A stretch of 64,000 bases of DNA from Vespula vulgaris (GCF_905475345.1 NC_066605.1:3745501-3809500), one strand, 5' to 3'; positions 11,060 to 24,000 are shown, counted from the first letter of the stretch. Notes: generated by a model from the letters alone, not told the origin. Numbers and translations: made by a program.

Positions 11060-14000
11060 CCTACAGCGATGGGGGGCACTCGAGTCGTGCGCCTGCACAC
11101 GGCGACTACCGCCGCGAACGATCTCGATCGGCGAGCTTGGCTATATAAGACCAAGTTCATACGTTTGTAACAAAGCCTTCGTTGTCTCAAGAGACGTACG
11201 CTCCGGATCGATTTCTCTTCTCAAAGGCGTTCACGCAGCGGTCCTGCGGACCGGCAGTGGTTTTCTACCGAATTCGTTCAAACAAGCTTCGCATTACTCT
11301 GCTGCCCGCTTTGCAGCCAACGACAGGCACCGTTGATGTTGGCGAGCGTTGAATAATGCTTCGGCAATCGAAATTATGTCAATGTATTTTCTGTTACTCA
11401 GATTGTTTGGTAAGCGGTGTAGCTGTGACACGCGTTTTGCCTTACTCGTACGTAATTAGTTGCGTCGGCTATCTCGACATAAGGGATATATGATATAAGT
11501 AAGGCTCTTGACGCTTGCAGTACGAAATCGATGTATACCGATTCGGATTGTTCTGAACTGTGGGATCGCCAGTGATCTTTAAAAGTCTCGGTTATCGTCC
11601 GGTTCCGAACGACTGCTCGATTAGATCGCTCTCGCTATCTCTATCACCGACGACGCTGGCGCGGCTACTGCAGATACGGTGATATCAAGCTGTTTGAGTG
11701 CCATCGCGTCGCGACCACAACGTCGGACTTTCTCGATCAGCGAGCTTGGCTATGTAAGACTAAGTTCATACGTTTGTATCAAAGCCTTCGTTGTCTCAAG
11801 AGACGTACGCTTCGGATCGATTTCTCTTCTCAAGGAGCTTTCGGGCGCTGCTTGGGCGGCTGCTACGGATATGGGAATCTCAATTGATTCGCGTCGCGAC
11901 TACAGCATCGAACTGTCTCGATCAGCGAGCTTGGCTATGTAAGACTAAGTTCATACGTTTGTATCAAAGCCTTCGTTGTCTCAAGAGACGTACGCTCCGG
12001 ATCGATTTCTCTTCTCAAAGGCGTTCACGCAGCGGTCCTGCGGACCGGCAGTGGTTTTCTACCGAATTCGTTCAAACAAGCTTCGCATTACTCTGCTGCC
12101 CGCTTTGCAGCCAACGACAGGCACCGTTGATGTTGGCGAGCGTTGAATAATGCTTCGGCAATCGAAATTATGTCAATGTATTTTCTGTTACTCAGATTGT
12201 TTGGTAAGCGGTGTAGCTGTGACACGCGTTTTGCCTTACTCGTACGTAATTAGTTGCGTCGGCTATCTCGACATAAGGGATATATGATATAAGTAAGGCT
12301 CTTGACGCTTGCAGTACGAAATCGATGTATACCGATTCGGATTGTTCTGAACTGTGGGATCGCCAGTGATCTTTAAAAGTCTCGGTTATCGTCCGGTTCC
12401 GAACGACTGCTCGATTAGATCGCTCTCGCTATCTCTATCACCGACGACGCTGGCGCGGCTACTGCAGATACGGTGATATCAAGCTGTTTGAGTGCCATCG
12501 CGTCGCGACCACAACGTCGGACTTTCTCGATCAGCTAGCTTGGCTATGTAAGACTAAGTTCATACGTTTGTATCAAAGCCTTCGTTGTCTCAAGAGACGT
12601 ACGCTTCGGATCGATTTCTCTTCTCAAGGAGCTTTCGGGCGCTGCTTGGGCGGCTGCTACGGATATGGGAATCTCAATTGATTCGCGTCGCGACTACAGC
12701 ATCGAACTGTCTCGATCAGCGAGCTTGGCTATGTAAGACTAAGTTCATACGTTTGTATCAAAGCCTTCGTTGTCTCAAGAGACGTACGCTCCGGATCGAT
12801 TTCTCTTCTCAAAGGCGTTCACGCAGCGGTCCTGCGGACCGGCAGTGGTTTTCTACCGAATTCGTTCAAACAAGCTTCGCATTACTCTGCTGCCCGCTTT
12901 GCAGCCAACGACAGGCACCGTTGATGTTGGCGAGCGTTGAATAATGCTTCGGCAATCGAAATTATGTCAATGTATTTTCTGTTACTCAGATTGTTTGGTA
13001 AGCGGTGTAGCTGTGACACGCGTGTTGCCTTACTCGTACGTAATTAGTTGCGTCGGCTATATCGACATAAGGGATATATGATATAAGTAAGGCTCTTGAC
13101 GCTTGCAGTAGGAAATCGATGTATACGGATTGGGATTGTCCTGAACTGTGGAATCGCCAGTGATCTTTAAAAGTCTCGGTTATCGTACGGTTCCGAACGA
13201 CTGCTCGATTAGATCGCTCTCGCTATCTCTATCACCGACGACGCTGGCGCGGCTACTGCAGATACGGTGATATCAAGCTGTTTGAGTGCCATCGCGTCGC
13301 GACCACAACGTCGGACTTTCTCGATCAGCGAGCTTGGCTATATAAGACTAAGTTCATATGTTTCTATCAAAGCCTTCGTTGTCTCAAGAGACGTACGCTC
13401 CGGATCGATTTCTCTTCTCAAAGGCGTTCACGCAGCGGTCCTGCGGACCGGCAATGATTTTCTCAATTCGTTCAAACAAGCTTCGCATTACTCTGCTGCC
13501 CGCTTTTCAGCGAACGACAGGAACCGTTGATGTTGACGAGCATTGAATAATGCTTCGGCAATCGAAATTATGTCAATGTATTTTCTATTACTCAGATCGT
13601 GGCGTAATCAATATTTTCGTGGCACGCGTGTTGCCTTACTCGTACGTAGTTAGTTGCGTCGGCTATCTCGAGATAAGGGATATATGATATAAGTAAGGCT
13701 CTTGACGATTAGAGTACGATATCGATGTATATCGATTCGGATTGGACTGGATTATGGGATCGCGTGATCTTTAAAAGTCTCTGTTGCCTTACGGATCCGT
13801 TCGACTGCTCGATCATATCACTCTCACTATCTCTATCACCGGCGACGCTCGAGCGGCTGCAACGCGTTACCGGGATATCAAGCGATTCGAGCGCCACATC
13901 GCACCGCGACTACGATTGCGAGCTTTCTCGATCAGCGAGCTTGTCTATATACGACCATTTCGTACTCCTGTACCAAAGCCTTCGTTGTGTCAAGGGACGT

Positions 14001-14168
14001 ACGCGTCGGACGATTTCTCTTCTCAAGGAGCTTTCAGGCGGCGCTTAGACGGCTGCTACTGATACGGGTATCTCAATCGATTCGAGTGCCATCGCGTCGC
14101 CACTACAACATCGAACTTTCTCGATCAGCGAGCTTGGCTATATACGATCAAGTTCATACGTTTGTATC
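11060..14168 (+). repeat. satellite array 2, 794-base unit
   Basis: Same satellite as 1-2290. Complete 794-base units start at 11148 and 11942, then 609/610-base units lacking the 185-base insert start at 12736 and 13345, then a diverged tail ends at about 14168. Window positions 1 onward correspond to 11148 onward with few differences. The left edge (about 11060) is a diverged unit with CACACGGCGACTACCGCCGC. The right edge cuts directly into the repeat that precedes the intact P450. No coding function is inferred. Confidence 0.93.
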
Positions 14169-14650
14169 TTTCATTCTTGGCTTCTTTCATTAACTTCTTT
14201 TTAGATATGACCCTAATGGGTGTCTTATGTGACCATATGATAAGTTTCAGGAACCGTGACCAGGACTTTTAACTTTTCCTTTACAAGATTTTTTTTCTAA
14301 GAACCTGATTGATACGACTTATAAATCGATGAGAAATGAAATTATATTAGCGTAATAGAATGAACGCTTTTTTAATATCTTCTGAAAGAATGTAATAGCG
14401 TGAAATGAATAACCTTCCATGTACTTATGTGTATACATTGTGTGTGATAAGTGGAGAAAGTACCTAAATGTCTAATTATATCATAAGATTCTGACGTATC
14501 AAGAAAATGATTCTACGTCGCAGAAAAAATGTGAACCTCAGGGTGAGTCAAAATTTTACGTAAAAATTTAATTGTTTGATGAAGGAATATCAATGAAAAT
14601 ATAATTAAAACTGAATGAAAAATCTTTATGCATTTTGAACGAATTGTTCC
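14168..14650 (+). repeat. 490-base repeat, inverted copy of 6200-6690
   Basis: Starts immediately at the satellite edge (TTTGTATC joined to TTTCATTCTTGG) and matches the reverse complement of 6690-6200. It forms the distal 5' flank of the intact P450. Confidence 0.85.
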
Positions 14651-15810
14651 ATAATGTCATCGACCAACATTGATATTTCTTTCGAGGCACTTTTATTTAA
14701 TCTCCTTCCTTTTAATTTCCCTTTCCTAATTTATTATTGCCTTCGCGGATAGTTCGAAAGTAATTAAAAGTCAATCGCATCAATGCAATTACATTTCGAT
14801 ATACTTTATAAATACTTTATATACGGACCGATAAGTATGTGATTTATATTTCTTGACCTTCTAGAACTTCTTACCCCATCAAATTTGATATTATAAGCTC
14901 TGATGGCGAGAGCAAAGTCTACACTCCATACTCTTTAAATATTTTTTCCTTTCCCCTTACATAATTACTTTCTGTTAAGATAGCAGAATTGTAGGAGTCG
15001 GTGTGCGGTGCTAACAAAGTATCTGTAAATCTCAACACGTATTATTAGAATTATAGGAGTAATTTTATTTTGATTAAATTGTTTGCATACTTTTCAATTG
15101 ATTCAATTCATAATGGAGTTCATTGCTTTAATGATTGCCATTACAGCAATACTAATTGGATTATTTTGTGGAATAGTAAACAATTTTTTAAATAAATTAT
15201 ACATATATAATACGATCAAAGGATTCCCGGGCCCAAAAGCATATCCAATTATCGGAAATGCTCATTTGTTTATCGGTAATATCGGAGGTAAATTTGTAAC
15301 TTATGTCTTGTATATTTAAACGTTTTACCTGATTTTAATTTATAATCTTTCTTCTAGATATAACTAAGCAAATTCTAAAGATAAGTAAAAATTACCAATC
15401 AATATTTCGTCTATGGTTAGGTATGCAATTGTTTATCGTAATAAACAATTCTGAATATATCAAAGTAAGATCTACATGCGTTGTTTTAATAATTTTTAAT
15501 GAATTCATATTATTTTAATTTTGTTTTCCTATTTTATTTCTTAAGAATGTATTGAAGAGTCCAAATATTACTGAAAAAAGCGAGGAGTATGGAATTCTGA
15601 AACTTGTTGTGGGCAATGGATTGCTGACTGCTCCAGGTGAAGTATATATAATCTCTATTATTTATTAATATGTAAGAAATTATGTTATTATTATACATAT
15701 ATCTTTTTCACTATTAAATTTTATAAAATTGAAGGATAACATTTTTTTTATCTTTATGGACACATACGAAAAATGTATTATATGAATATATATAAGATCT
15801 TTACTTTTTT
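14650..15810 (+). repeat. left arm of an inverted repeat around the P450
   Basis: Pairs with 18640-20095 in opposite orientation. The outer part (about 14680-15000) is only moderately similar, with shared landmarks such as TATTATTGCCTTCGCGG and CTCTTTAAATATT. From about 15010 through exon 1, intron 1, exon 2 and intron 2 the arms are nearly identical. Exon 3 and intron 3 are diverged but alignable. The spacer between the arms holds exons 4-12 of the gene. Confidence 0.88.
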
Positions 15811-15827
15811 TCTCATACGATATACAC

Positions 15828-15875
<48 letters not shown>

Positions 15876-17945
15876 GATGAACAATATAAATAAAATATGT
15901 AAATTAAATTATCTTTTTGATTTGCAGTATCGGTGTGGAATACTCATCGAAAATTTCTAAATAAAATCTTTCTGGAAAAATATTTAAAGTCGCATACAGA
16001 TGTACTAGTTCATCATTCTATCGCATTAATTAAAAAATTGGAAACATTAATTGGAGAAGAACTAGACATTCGGCATTACGTTTTTCGCTGCACATTGGAT
16101 ATTGTATATGGTAAAATTACAAAATTTTTAAACGTTTATAAAATTTATATACATTTTTATTAATTTATCATAATTTTGTTACATGACTAATTAAAAGATA
16201 ACATGTTCAATATACGACTAAATTCCCTAATCAATGAGAATTGCAAACTGCCTGAATCTATTGATTGGTAATACTATTCACTTTCATATGTTATAATCGC
16301 TTCACCTTTTATTTATAATTGGTGTTTGGTTTCCCATTTTAGTTTGATGGATATAGCTATGCAAAGAATCCTTAAATTATGGTTACGTCCTGACATAATT
16401 TTTTATAACACTGCTATGGGAAAGAAATTACGGACGTGTATGTCGCGCCTGGATAACATTACAAGCAATGTATTTTTAGGACAAACATTGTTTTATTTCT
16501 TTTACTATTAAAATATTTTAATATTTTATATGTATATGTGTGTGTGTATGTGTGTGTGTGTGTATACATATATATAATAATATACATGTATATATAATTT
16601 GTGTGTGTGTGTGTGTACTATATATTTATATTATTTTCTTTTCGTAAAGATAATCAAAGAAAAGAAGGAATCTATGTTGAGAAGTAAATTAAATCGGGAA
16701 CTGACAGAGGAAAATTCAGGTAAATATAATTATCTACATATGATTATAGCACATTATTTTTCATTCTTCATTAATTCATTCAATTAATAATTTTTTCATT
16801 AAAATTTATTTCATTAAAACATTTCTTAACTTTATTATTATTAATGATAGATCATATATCCTTATTTATGTTTCAAGAACAAAAGCCAAGTTTTCTCCAG
16901 GACCTTTTATTTGAATCATTCCATGAAGATGTAAAATATTCAGAGCAAGATATTCGAGACGAAATCAATACCATTGTTATAGCTGTAAGTCGCATTTATT
17001 ATTAAGTTGTATTAAAGTTTTGTTTATTGAATAAAATTAGAGAAAAGTGTTCATTCCTTTTCAGGGAAGTGATACTACAGCTACTACCATAAGTTTTGTA
17101 CTTTTAATGCTTGCTACATTCCCTGATATTCAAGTACTTATTACTTAGTACTTATATACTTAGTTATTTATAATTATTTATATAACGAAAATTATGTTCA
17201 TGTTATCTTCTTATCATTTTTTTCATATTTTTGATCACAAAGAACGAAGTATATAAGGAACTGAATCAAATTTATGGCTCATGCGATCCGAAAGATAAAT
17301 CAATAAAGTATGATGATCTTAAAGATATGAAACTTTTGGAACGAGTAATCAAAGAAACGTTACGACTTTTCCCCGCAGCTCCTGTCATCGCTCGGAAAGT
17401 AACGCAAGATATAGAGGGTATTTTTATACATAAAATAATAATTGTTATATTTTTTATCGTTAAAAATATTAGTACATTATTTAGTAGTAATATTTGTTTA
17501 TTAATTATATCAAGTGACAAAAAACTGGACTATACCGAAAGGAAGTTCAGCGATATTTTTCATCTATAATCTTCATCGTAATGAAAAATATTGGCCCCAA
17601 CCGCTAATATTCGATCCGGATAGGTTTCTTCCGGGGAGGTATAGTTCCTCGGACTTTTTTCCGTTTAGTTATGGTCGCAGAAATTGCATAGGTAATTATA
17701 TACTCTAATAGATTTCGGAAATTGTATTCCATAAAGTTAAAGAACAAAACGCATTTACATCTGATTTTATATTTTTAGGTCAAAACTTTGCTATGTTAGA
17801 AATGACCATAATAATTGCTACACTGGTACGAAAATTTGTAATCAAAATAGATAAGCCAGTAGAAATTGCAGAAATAGGAGTAAAATTGTGCCTCTCGTTG
17901 AAACCGACCGAACCAATAAAACTAAAATTTGAAAAAAGGATGTAA
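15113..17945 (+). CDS. CYP4-clan cytochrome P450, 12 exons, intact
   Basis: Heme-thiolate monooxygenase, expected on the ER membrane. It would oxidise small lipophilic compounds with electrons from NADPH-P450 reductase; the substrate is unknown. Exons: 15113-15287, 15358-15464, 15546-15636, 15928-16110, 16198-16267, 16343-16469, 16650-16719, 16851-16984, 17065-17133, 17243-17417, 17515-17691, 17779-17945. All introns are GT..AG and the phases agree, giving 514 residues, the usual CYP4 length. Visible are an N-terminal membrane anchor (about 4-22), the hinge FPGPKAYPIIGN (38-49), helix C WNTHR (128-132), helix I AGSDTT (319-324), helix K ETLR (380-383), FDPDRF (433-438) and the heme loop FSYGRRNCIG (451-460) with ligand Cys458. 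The helix I Glu that binds heme covalently in many CYP4s (EGHDTT) is Ala319 here. The ATG at 15113 was chosen because it directly precedes the anchor. Exon 5 is the least certain exon. The subfamily may be CYP4AB-like, but this is not verified. Confidence 0.92.
15832..15872. repeat. (TA)n microsatellite in P450 intron 3
   Basis: Pure TA tract about 55 bases before the exon 4 acceptor. It lies where the inverted partial copy stops matching the gene. Confidence 0.95.
16531..16620. repeat. TG/TA microsatellite in P450 intron 6
   Basis: Two (TG)n tracts separated by TATA-rich sequence inside the intron between exons 6 and 7. Confidence 0.9.
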
Positions 17946-18056
17946 TTTAAATATATAATATGTGTACATAATATAGACTTAATTAAAATATATATGTGAT
18001 ACATTTTTGAGCGATATTATATAATCTATAGCAAAAACAAATTATTAACCGTATAA

Positions 18057-18062
18057 AATAAA
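18057..18062 (+). terminator. putative polyadenylation signal AATAAA
   Basis: Canonical AATAAA about 110 bases after the P450 stop codon at 17945. It is the first such hexamer seen downstream. In AT-rich DNA this is suggestive only. Confidence 0.5.
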
Positions 18063-18119
18063 AACTGGTATAAAAATCATCCAATAGAATTTCATTATTT
18101 TATATAGTTTGATATAACG

Positions 18120-18640
18120 AATAAGTAGTTAATCAGTCCTTGAAAATTACTCTTATTGCTAATTTCGAAATTTTTATAAATTAATATTTGTATAGATTAT
18201 TTAAATTTCAAGAATGCTTTCTTATAAATATTCTTTGTTTTCTCCTATTAATTAACTCTTTCCCTACGTCCGGCATATCATGGAGCAAGGTACTAATGCT
18301 CTTTTAATTGAATTTGCTATATCTAACAAGGTAAATGAACACTGACTGAAGGAGCAATAAGAATATTCAGTTCGTAATGAGACTTTGAAGCTTACAATAC
18401 TAAATACGACGAGATTTAAAGGGGATAGAGCAGTACGAGCATTTAATTCATAATAAGAATTGTAGCCATGTACTACAAATTTGATGAGATTGGTAATGTC
18501 TTAATATTATAATATTTCGATAAAGAAATATCCCTCTTCTTGAATAGGCTAAGGTCCACGAAAGTATTTAATTTTTATTGAGATCGGTCCAACAGAATCT
18601 ATCTATAAGAACAATCACGTCATATATTTATCCTTAAATG
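18120..18640 (+). repeat. 3' flank of intact P450, shared with other copies
   Basis: Matches the reverse complement of 3950-4420 and, more weakly, 43160-43440 in the same orientation (shared GTTCGTAATGAGA near its end). It marks the distal boundary of the duplicated P450 blocks. Confidence 0.7.
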
Positions 18641-20095
18641 TGAAGATCTTATATATATTTATATAATACATTGTACATATGTACCTGTAAAGAAGAAAAA
18701 AAATCTTATCATTCAATTTCATAAAATTTCATCGTGAAAAAATATATGTATAGTAGTAACATAATTTCTTATATATTAAAAAATAATGGAGGATACATAT
18801 ATTTCGTTTGGAGCAGTCAGCACTCCATTGCGCAAAGCAGGTTTCAAGATTCTATACCCTCCGATTTGTTCAGTAACATTTGGACTCTTCAATATATTCT
18901 TAAGAAATAAAATAGGAAAACAAAATTAAAATAATATGAATTCATTAAAAATTATTAAAACAACGCATATAGAACTTACCTTGATACATTCAGAATTGTT
19001 TATTACAATAAACAATTGCATACCTAACCATAGACGAAATATTGATTGGTAATTTTTACTTATCTTTAGAATTTGGTTAGTTATGTCTAGAAGAAAGATT
19101 ATAAATTAAAATCAGGTAAAATGTTTAAATATACAAGACATAAGTTACAAATTTACCTCCGATATTACCGATAAACAAATGAGCATTTCCGATAATTGGA
19201 TATGCTTTTGGGCCCGGGAATCCTTTGATCGTATTATATATGTATAATTTATTTAAAAAATTGTTTACTATTCCACAAAATAATCCAATTAGTATTGCTG
19301 TAATGGCAATCATTAAAGCAATGAACTCCATTATGAATTGAATCAATTGAAAAGTATGCAAACAATTTAATCAAAATAAAATTACTCCTTTAATTCTAAT
19401 AATACGTGTTGAGATTTACAGATACTTTATTAGCACCGCACATCGGCTCCTTCTGTCCTTCTTTCTGAATAGAGAATGATCATGGAGGAAGATAAGAAAG
19501 AATATTTAAAGAGTATAGAGCGTGGACTTTGCTCTATTCATCAGAGTTTACATCATCAAATACTGATTCCGTTGGGCAAGAAGTTTTAAGAGGTCAGAAA
19601 ACATATTTGTATATCTATGTATATTTATAAAGTATATTAAGACATAACTGTTTATTGGTATAAAGACATACCAAATTATTGTGAGAACGCGATTTCTTCG
19701 AAAGATCCCGTGGAGTTCGTAAGTTAGAATTTTATGAAACGCTGTAAAGAATACTTCACGAATTGCAATTATAACATTATATTTTGAAATAAAGATACAG
19801 TTGTGTGATAAGTGTTTTGTTAGGTGTAATTAAATCAGTAATGTTTATCAGGTCTCGAAGGTCTTGATAATTTGTGCCTGAAAGTTATAGGCTGACACGT
19901 TACACTTTAGATTGTGCTGGATATATTCGATTGATGGCCAGTGATTGTTAAGAGTCAGTTTTCTTACTAGTGAATGCGAATGCTTTAATGCGACTGACTT
20001 TTTATTTCTCTCGAATTATCCGCGAAGGCAATAATGAATTAAGAAAGGGAAATTAAAATGGCGGAGTTTAAATAAAAGTGCCTGGAAAGCAATAT
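18640..20095 (-). repeat. right arm of the inverted repeat around the P450
   Basis: Reverse complement of 14650-15810, with extra sequence in the part upstream of exon 1. It contains the truncated P450 copy at 18808-19331. The outermost match is TTATTGCCTTCGCGG, at about 20010-20030 here and 14735-14755 in the left arm. Confidence 0.85.
18808..19331 (-). pseudogene. truncated CYP4 copy, exons 1-3 only
   Basis: Exon 1 (19331-19157) is identical in protein to exon 1 of the intact gene. Exon 2 (19086-18980) differs at two residues (Lys to Asn near its start, Tyr to Cys before the donor). Exon 3 (18898-18808) is abruptly more diverged and its donor is lost (CCAGGT has become CCAAAC). No exon 4-12 sequence follows. 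Past intron 3 the DNA instead matches the region downstream of the gene. Without helices C, I, K and the heme loop it cannot be an enzyme. A short transcript from a shared promoter is possible but not shown. Confidence 0.9.
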
Positions 20096-20099
20096 GCAT

Positions 20100-20560
20100 G
20101 TTGGTCATTGGCGTTTCGGGATAGTTCGTTCGAAATGTTTAAATCATCTCATGTAAGGGTCTTGTCTTGGAAACCGTATGGATCAATGAGTATTGCATTC
20201 ATATTAAATGGGTGGGCCCCAGACAAATCCATAACTCATTTTCCCCACTTTCATTGTTTTTATTTATTGCCCTACTATTGTCCGATTATTGAAAACTACA
20301 TACTAGACTATAAATGTTTAAGCTCGAACAAAAATGACAATGAGCTTATATTTGTTCCTTTTGTTAATAAGTCCACAATGAATACGCAAGAGCAAATATT
20401 CCCAACAATGATATATGGTCTTTAGCAGAAAGTATTGTAAATTATTCAAAATGCCCACGTATGCATTCACATTTTATTAAAATAAAACATTTAAAGACGT
20501 TCTGTATTTTTCGAAATATACAAACTTTACTAGTCTGTACATTCGCTCAACACTCAATAC
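20100..20560. other. unassigned sequence
   Basis: A 115-codon open frame (20078-20425) starts inside the inverted-repeat arm and has no recognisable domain. I do not call it a gene. Confidence 0.4.
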
Positions 20561-20564
20561 CGGA

Positions 20565-20830
20565 TGAAAATGTTAATTCTCCACTGCTCTGCCCCACTCT
20601 TCACTCTCTACTTTACTTTGCTTTGTTATACTCTGTTCTATCTTCTCTGTAATTGCTTTCTTTTGTCCATATATATCGTTCAGTATACGGGCATATCAAA
20701 TGTGTGAGACAAAGAGCATTTAGTCAAAGTCATAGTCATCACCTAATCTCAGCACGTGCATAAATATTTATTTCTATGTCTCATATATTCTCACTTATCT
20801 ATCGTTTATTATATATCACTTATATACAGG
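20565..20830 (+). repeat. LTR-like segment, related to 51640-51960 inverted
   Basis: Contains TTGTTATACTCTGTTCTA and, about 100 bases on, CACCTAATCTCAGCACGTG followed by ATAAA. The reverse complement of 51640-51960 has CTGTTATACTCTATTGTC and CGCCTAATCTCCGCACGTG at similar spacing. The minus-strand copy lies just downstream of a Gypsy integrase tail, so both may be LTR remnants. The family and the ends are not established. Confidence 0.45.
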
Positions 20831-20867
20831 ATTATGCCTTTTATCGTCCAAGCACATACCAAGAAAG

Positions 20868-21005
20868 AAATATTTTTCTTAACACAAATCAAATACTGTA
20901 AGTTTAATTCGATTTAATACATACGTTTTATTTTTTGCTCCAGCGAAGATAATTATTTTCTTAAATAACATTACTGGTAATATTGTATGTATATATTACG
21001 TAGTA
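20868..21005 (+). repeat. direct repeat, copy of 6810-6960
   Basis: Nearly identical to 6810-6960 (ACACAAATCAAATACTGT, GCTCCAGCGAAGAT). Confidence 0.85.
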
Positions 21006-24000
21006 CAACCCAACAATGGTCCTGTCTATTTGGATACTGATGAGTATTTCACTCGCACTAAGTATTTCATGTGAAAACTAAGAAAATAAAATAAAAACCA
21101 TCTTATTTAAGATCTTAGAAAAATATATGTAAACTATTACATACATTTTGAAAGTATCATGATAAGAATTATGTTATTACCAACGCAAAAGTAACCAGAA
21201 GTGTAAAGTCTGAATAAAAGAATCATCAAGGCAAACCTCCTTGAATTTGAAATTTATTTCAAGATATTTCTCAAATATAATTTTCTCAAATATGATATCT
21301 TACGAAAGAATTAAAAATGTTTGTGATGTTTGAATTATAAAATGAATTGAAAAATACGAGATGTTCCAATTTTATGTAAGTTATTTTACATTAATTACAG
21401 AATGCAATTGTGCCGTAACAATTATTTCGGAATATAAATTTACGTAAAAATAAATTTGCCAGATAACATCACGTTTTGTTAATTTTTCGGTCTACTCCTA
21501 TAACATATCATTTAATTTCATACGTATTGCTTATGCATTACTTCAACGTTATCGTCGATTGTATCCTATGACGAGAGAAAAATTTCTTAATTCCAAAGAT
21601 AATTATTACAATTGTAATTGTTCACTGTTTGCTTGTCTTTTTATCCCATAATACTATTATAACAGATACTTTGTGAGTCGTGTCTAAACAAAATGTTCAC
21701 CTGTAGAAATTCAACGGTTATATAACAACGAATGCCTGAGGTCCTTCCCTCTCACTTTTTTGATGATCTCAGTATTCACGTTTGCAGTTTATTTACGAGA
21801 TATAAACACAGACAACGATTTATTTCATTCGAACGTTCTCTAGTTTGATGGAAGGTGCCGCTAATTAATTTCCCGCTCAGTTCGATTGGTTGGCAAATTT
21901 GTTGCCGCTACTCGGCCAGTATTGGCAATCGCGCGAGTATGCATGCGCCCATTATCAAACTACTGAGCTCAATGTAATTACTGGTATTCGTGCAATATAA
22001 CTAATATTCGTATAATACCTTGAATGTTACAATACTCTTCAGGAAATAAACAAATTTTTTAAATAATTCTCTAAAGTGCGATACCGCTCGTAACGTCGAC
22101 CCTGATGTAACCGAACATTAGATAATGCGCAGACGAAGGGTGTTGTGCCTTATCTTTTTCGATGCACATGCCCTATATTGTTTTTTGGAGACTTTTCGAT
22201 GTGCACGATGGAATCTGCTTGTATGCTCAGAACTATTCGATATTTCAATTGCATCTCCGTCAATTTCGGGATTGGCTGATGGTGAATCCGTTATCCACGA
22301 AACTCTCACTCGATGTAAAAATGTTTTGTGTGTCATTTTCTTTCGATTCGTATTGCAATGGACGCATTAACGAATTAAAAATTGTACAATTGACGCAAAG
22401 CACTGCTCGTTCAGTCCACTTTTTCGTTTTTCTTCAAATTGAATTCGTAAAGGCCAATCGGCACGATCTAACTTATATACATGTCGTATACCTTATATAC
22501 TTATTGTACTCGATTATTCTCTCAGGTTTCCCCTGATAGGCCATCGATTGATCGTTCATTCATACTCTTGATTTCCGTTACTCGTGTGGAATGTATCGTC
22601 ATATTTACGATATATTTACGTTTCATTGCACGCAATTCTTCCATATTTAGTCAGTAATAGAATACGGTTGTACCGAAATGCAGTATGAATCATTCAAAAG
22701 AGTTACGGCTTTGAGATTCTTGAATCGTTCCAAATAAAATCGTACTCGCATCTCTGCATGCATACGAATTTAATTCATATTGACGACGTTGTAATCTTAT
22801 AAATAACTGGATAATCGTGGTAAATGTGATACCACATATTCTTATATGGCTAAAAGATAAAAACAAAATGATGATTTTATTTTCGAATTTCATTCCTCGA
22901 CCAACATATAGTTCTAAATAACAAATATATTCTATAAGAGCCCCTACACGTAGGACGTACCTTACAATTGTCTCGTTAATTCTCCCGATGATAGTTGACA
23001 AGATTCATATTCGTCGTATGAAATTCGTCTCTTGAAATAGTTTATAATAGGATTCAATTCTCAAAAATTTATACGAATCCGTGATACACATATAGACACA
23101 CCTTTAATGAAATTGAAAAATTTTAATATAGAAATATGAGATCCTTATGATTGTTGACATAAACATATTGATCTCAGTTAGCCTCAGTTGCTGCAAGGTC
23201 ATAAAGAATTGCATTTGGATCTCATTTAAACTACAAGAATTAGATCGTAAATGCCCATTTATGTTCTATGTCCATTTATGTTCATGCATCGGACTCGAAT
23301 TAGTTACTATATTTTGTATGTATGTAATAGTTTACATATCATCCCTAGCCCGGACTTAGTACAGTTAAATTTACTAGTCACCTATTTTATTGTATTTTTT
23401 TTATAACTTGTGATTGTTATTATATTTTTTCGGTGACACCATGATCGGGCATCGTTACTGCATGGACTTATAGGTCGGAACGTGTCTTATTAAAATGAAT
23501 AAAAAAACCGACGGAGAAAAATTCGCCTAAAGATATGATTAAATATCTGTATGTTTAAAGAAAAATATAAATAAATATTTTCTTACGATAAATGCTATCT
23601 TTCGTTGTTGCTAGAAGTTTCTTTAATATCTTCCAACGACGAACAGAATAATAACCAAAGATGTAATTAACTGAGATTGTTTTCGAACGATTTTAACTCG
23701 TTATTAATTAATAATTCTTGCTAATTTATTACCAATAAACGTCGAAATAGCATTTAATTCTTTAGAATAATTGTATTTCTTTACAAGTATTGAAAGTAAT
23801 TTTCATCATTGAAAATTTTCATAACTTCCCTCTATTACGTTGATTTACGCAATATAGTTTCAGCTAGAAGAAATCACAATAATTAATTTTTAATATTACT
23901 AAATGGACCATTTAATTATTGCTTTTACTATTATTATGTATTAATAATATGTGCATATTATAAACTTATTTTTTATTAATATTAATAATAAATGTTCCGC

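Noticed and set aside
15083..15112. Alternative upstream start for the P450 at a TTG codon
   Set aside because: Eukaryotic initiation at the ATG at 15113 gives a normal N-terminal membrane anchor. The upstream extension has no ATG.
22118..22536. Possible gene from three overlapping frames of 72-124 codons
   Set aside because: Frames lie on both strands and in different phases, with no recognisable domain and no supporting splice sites.
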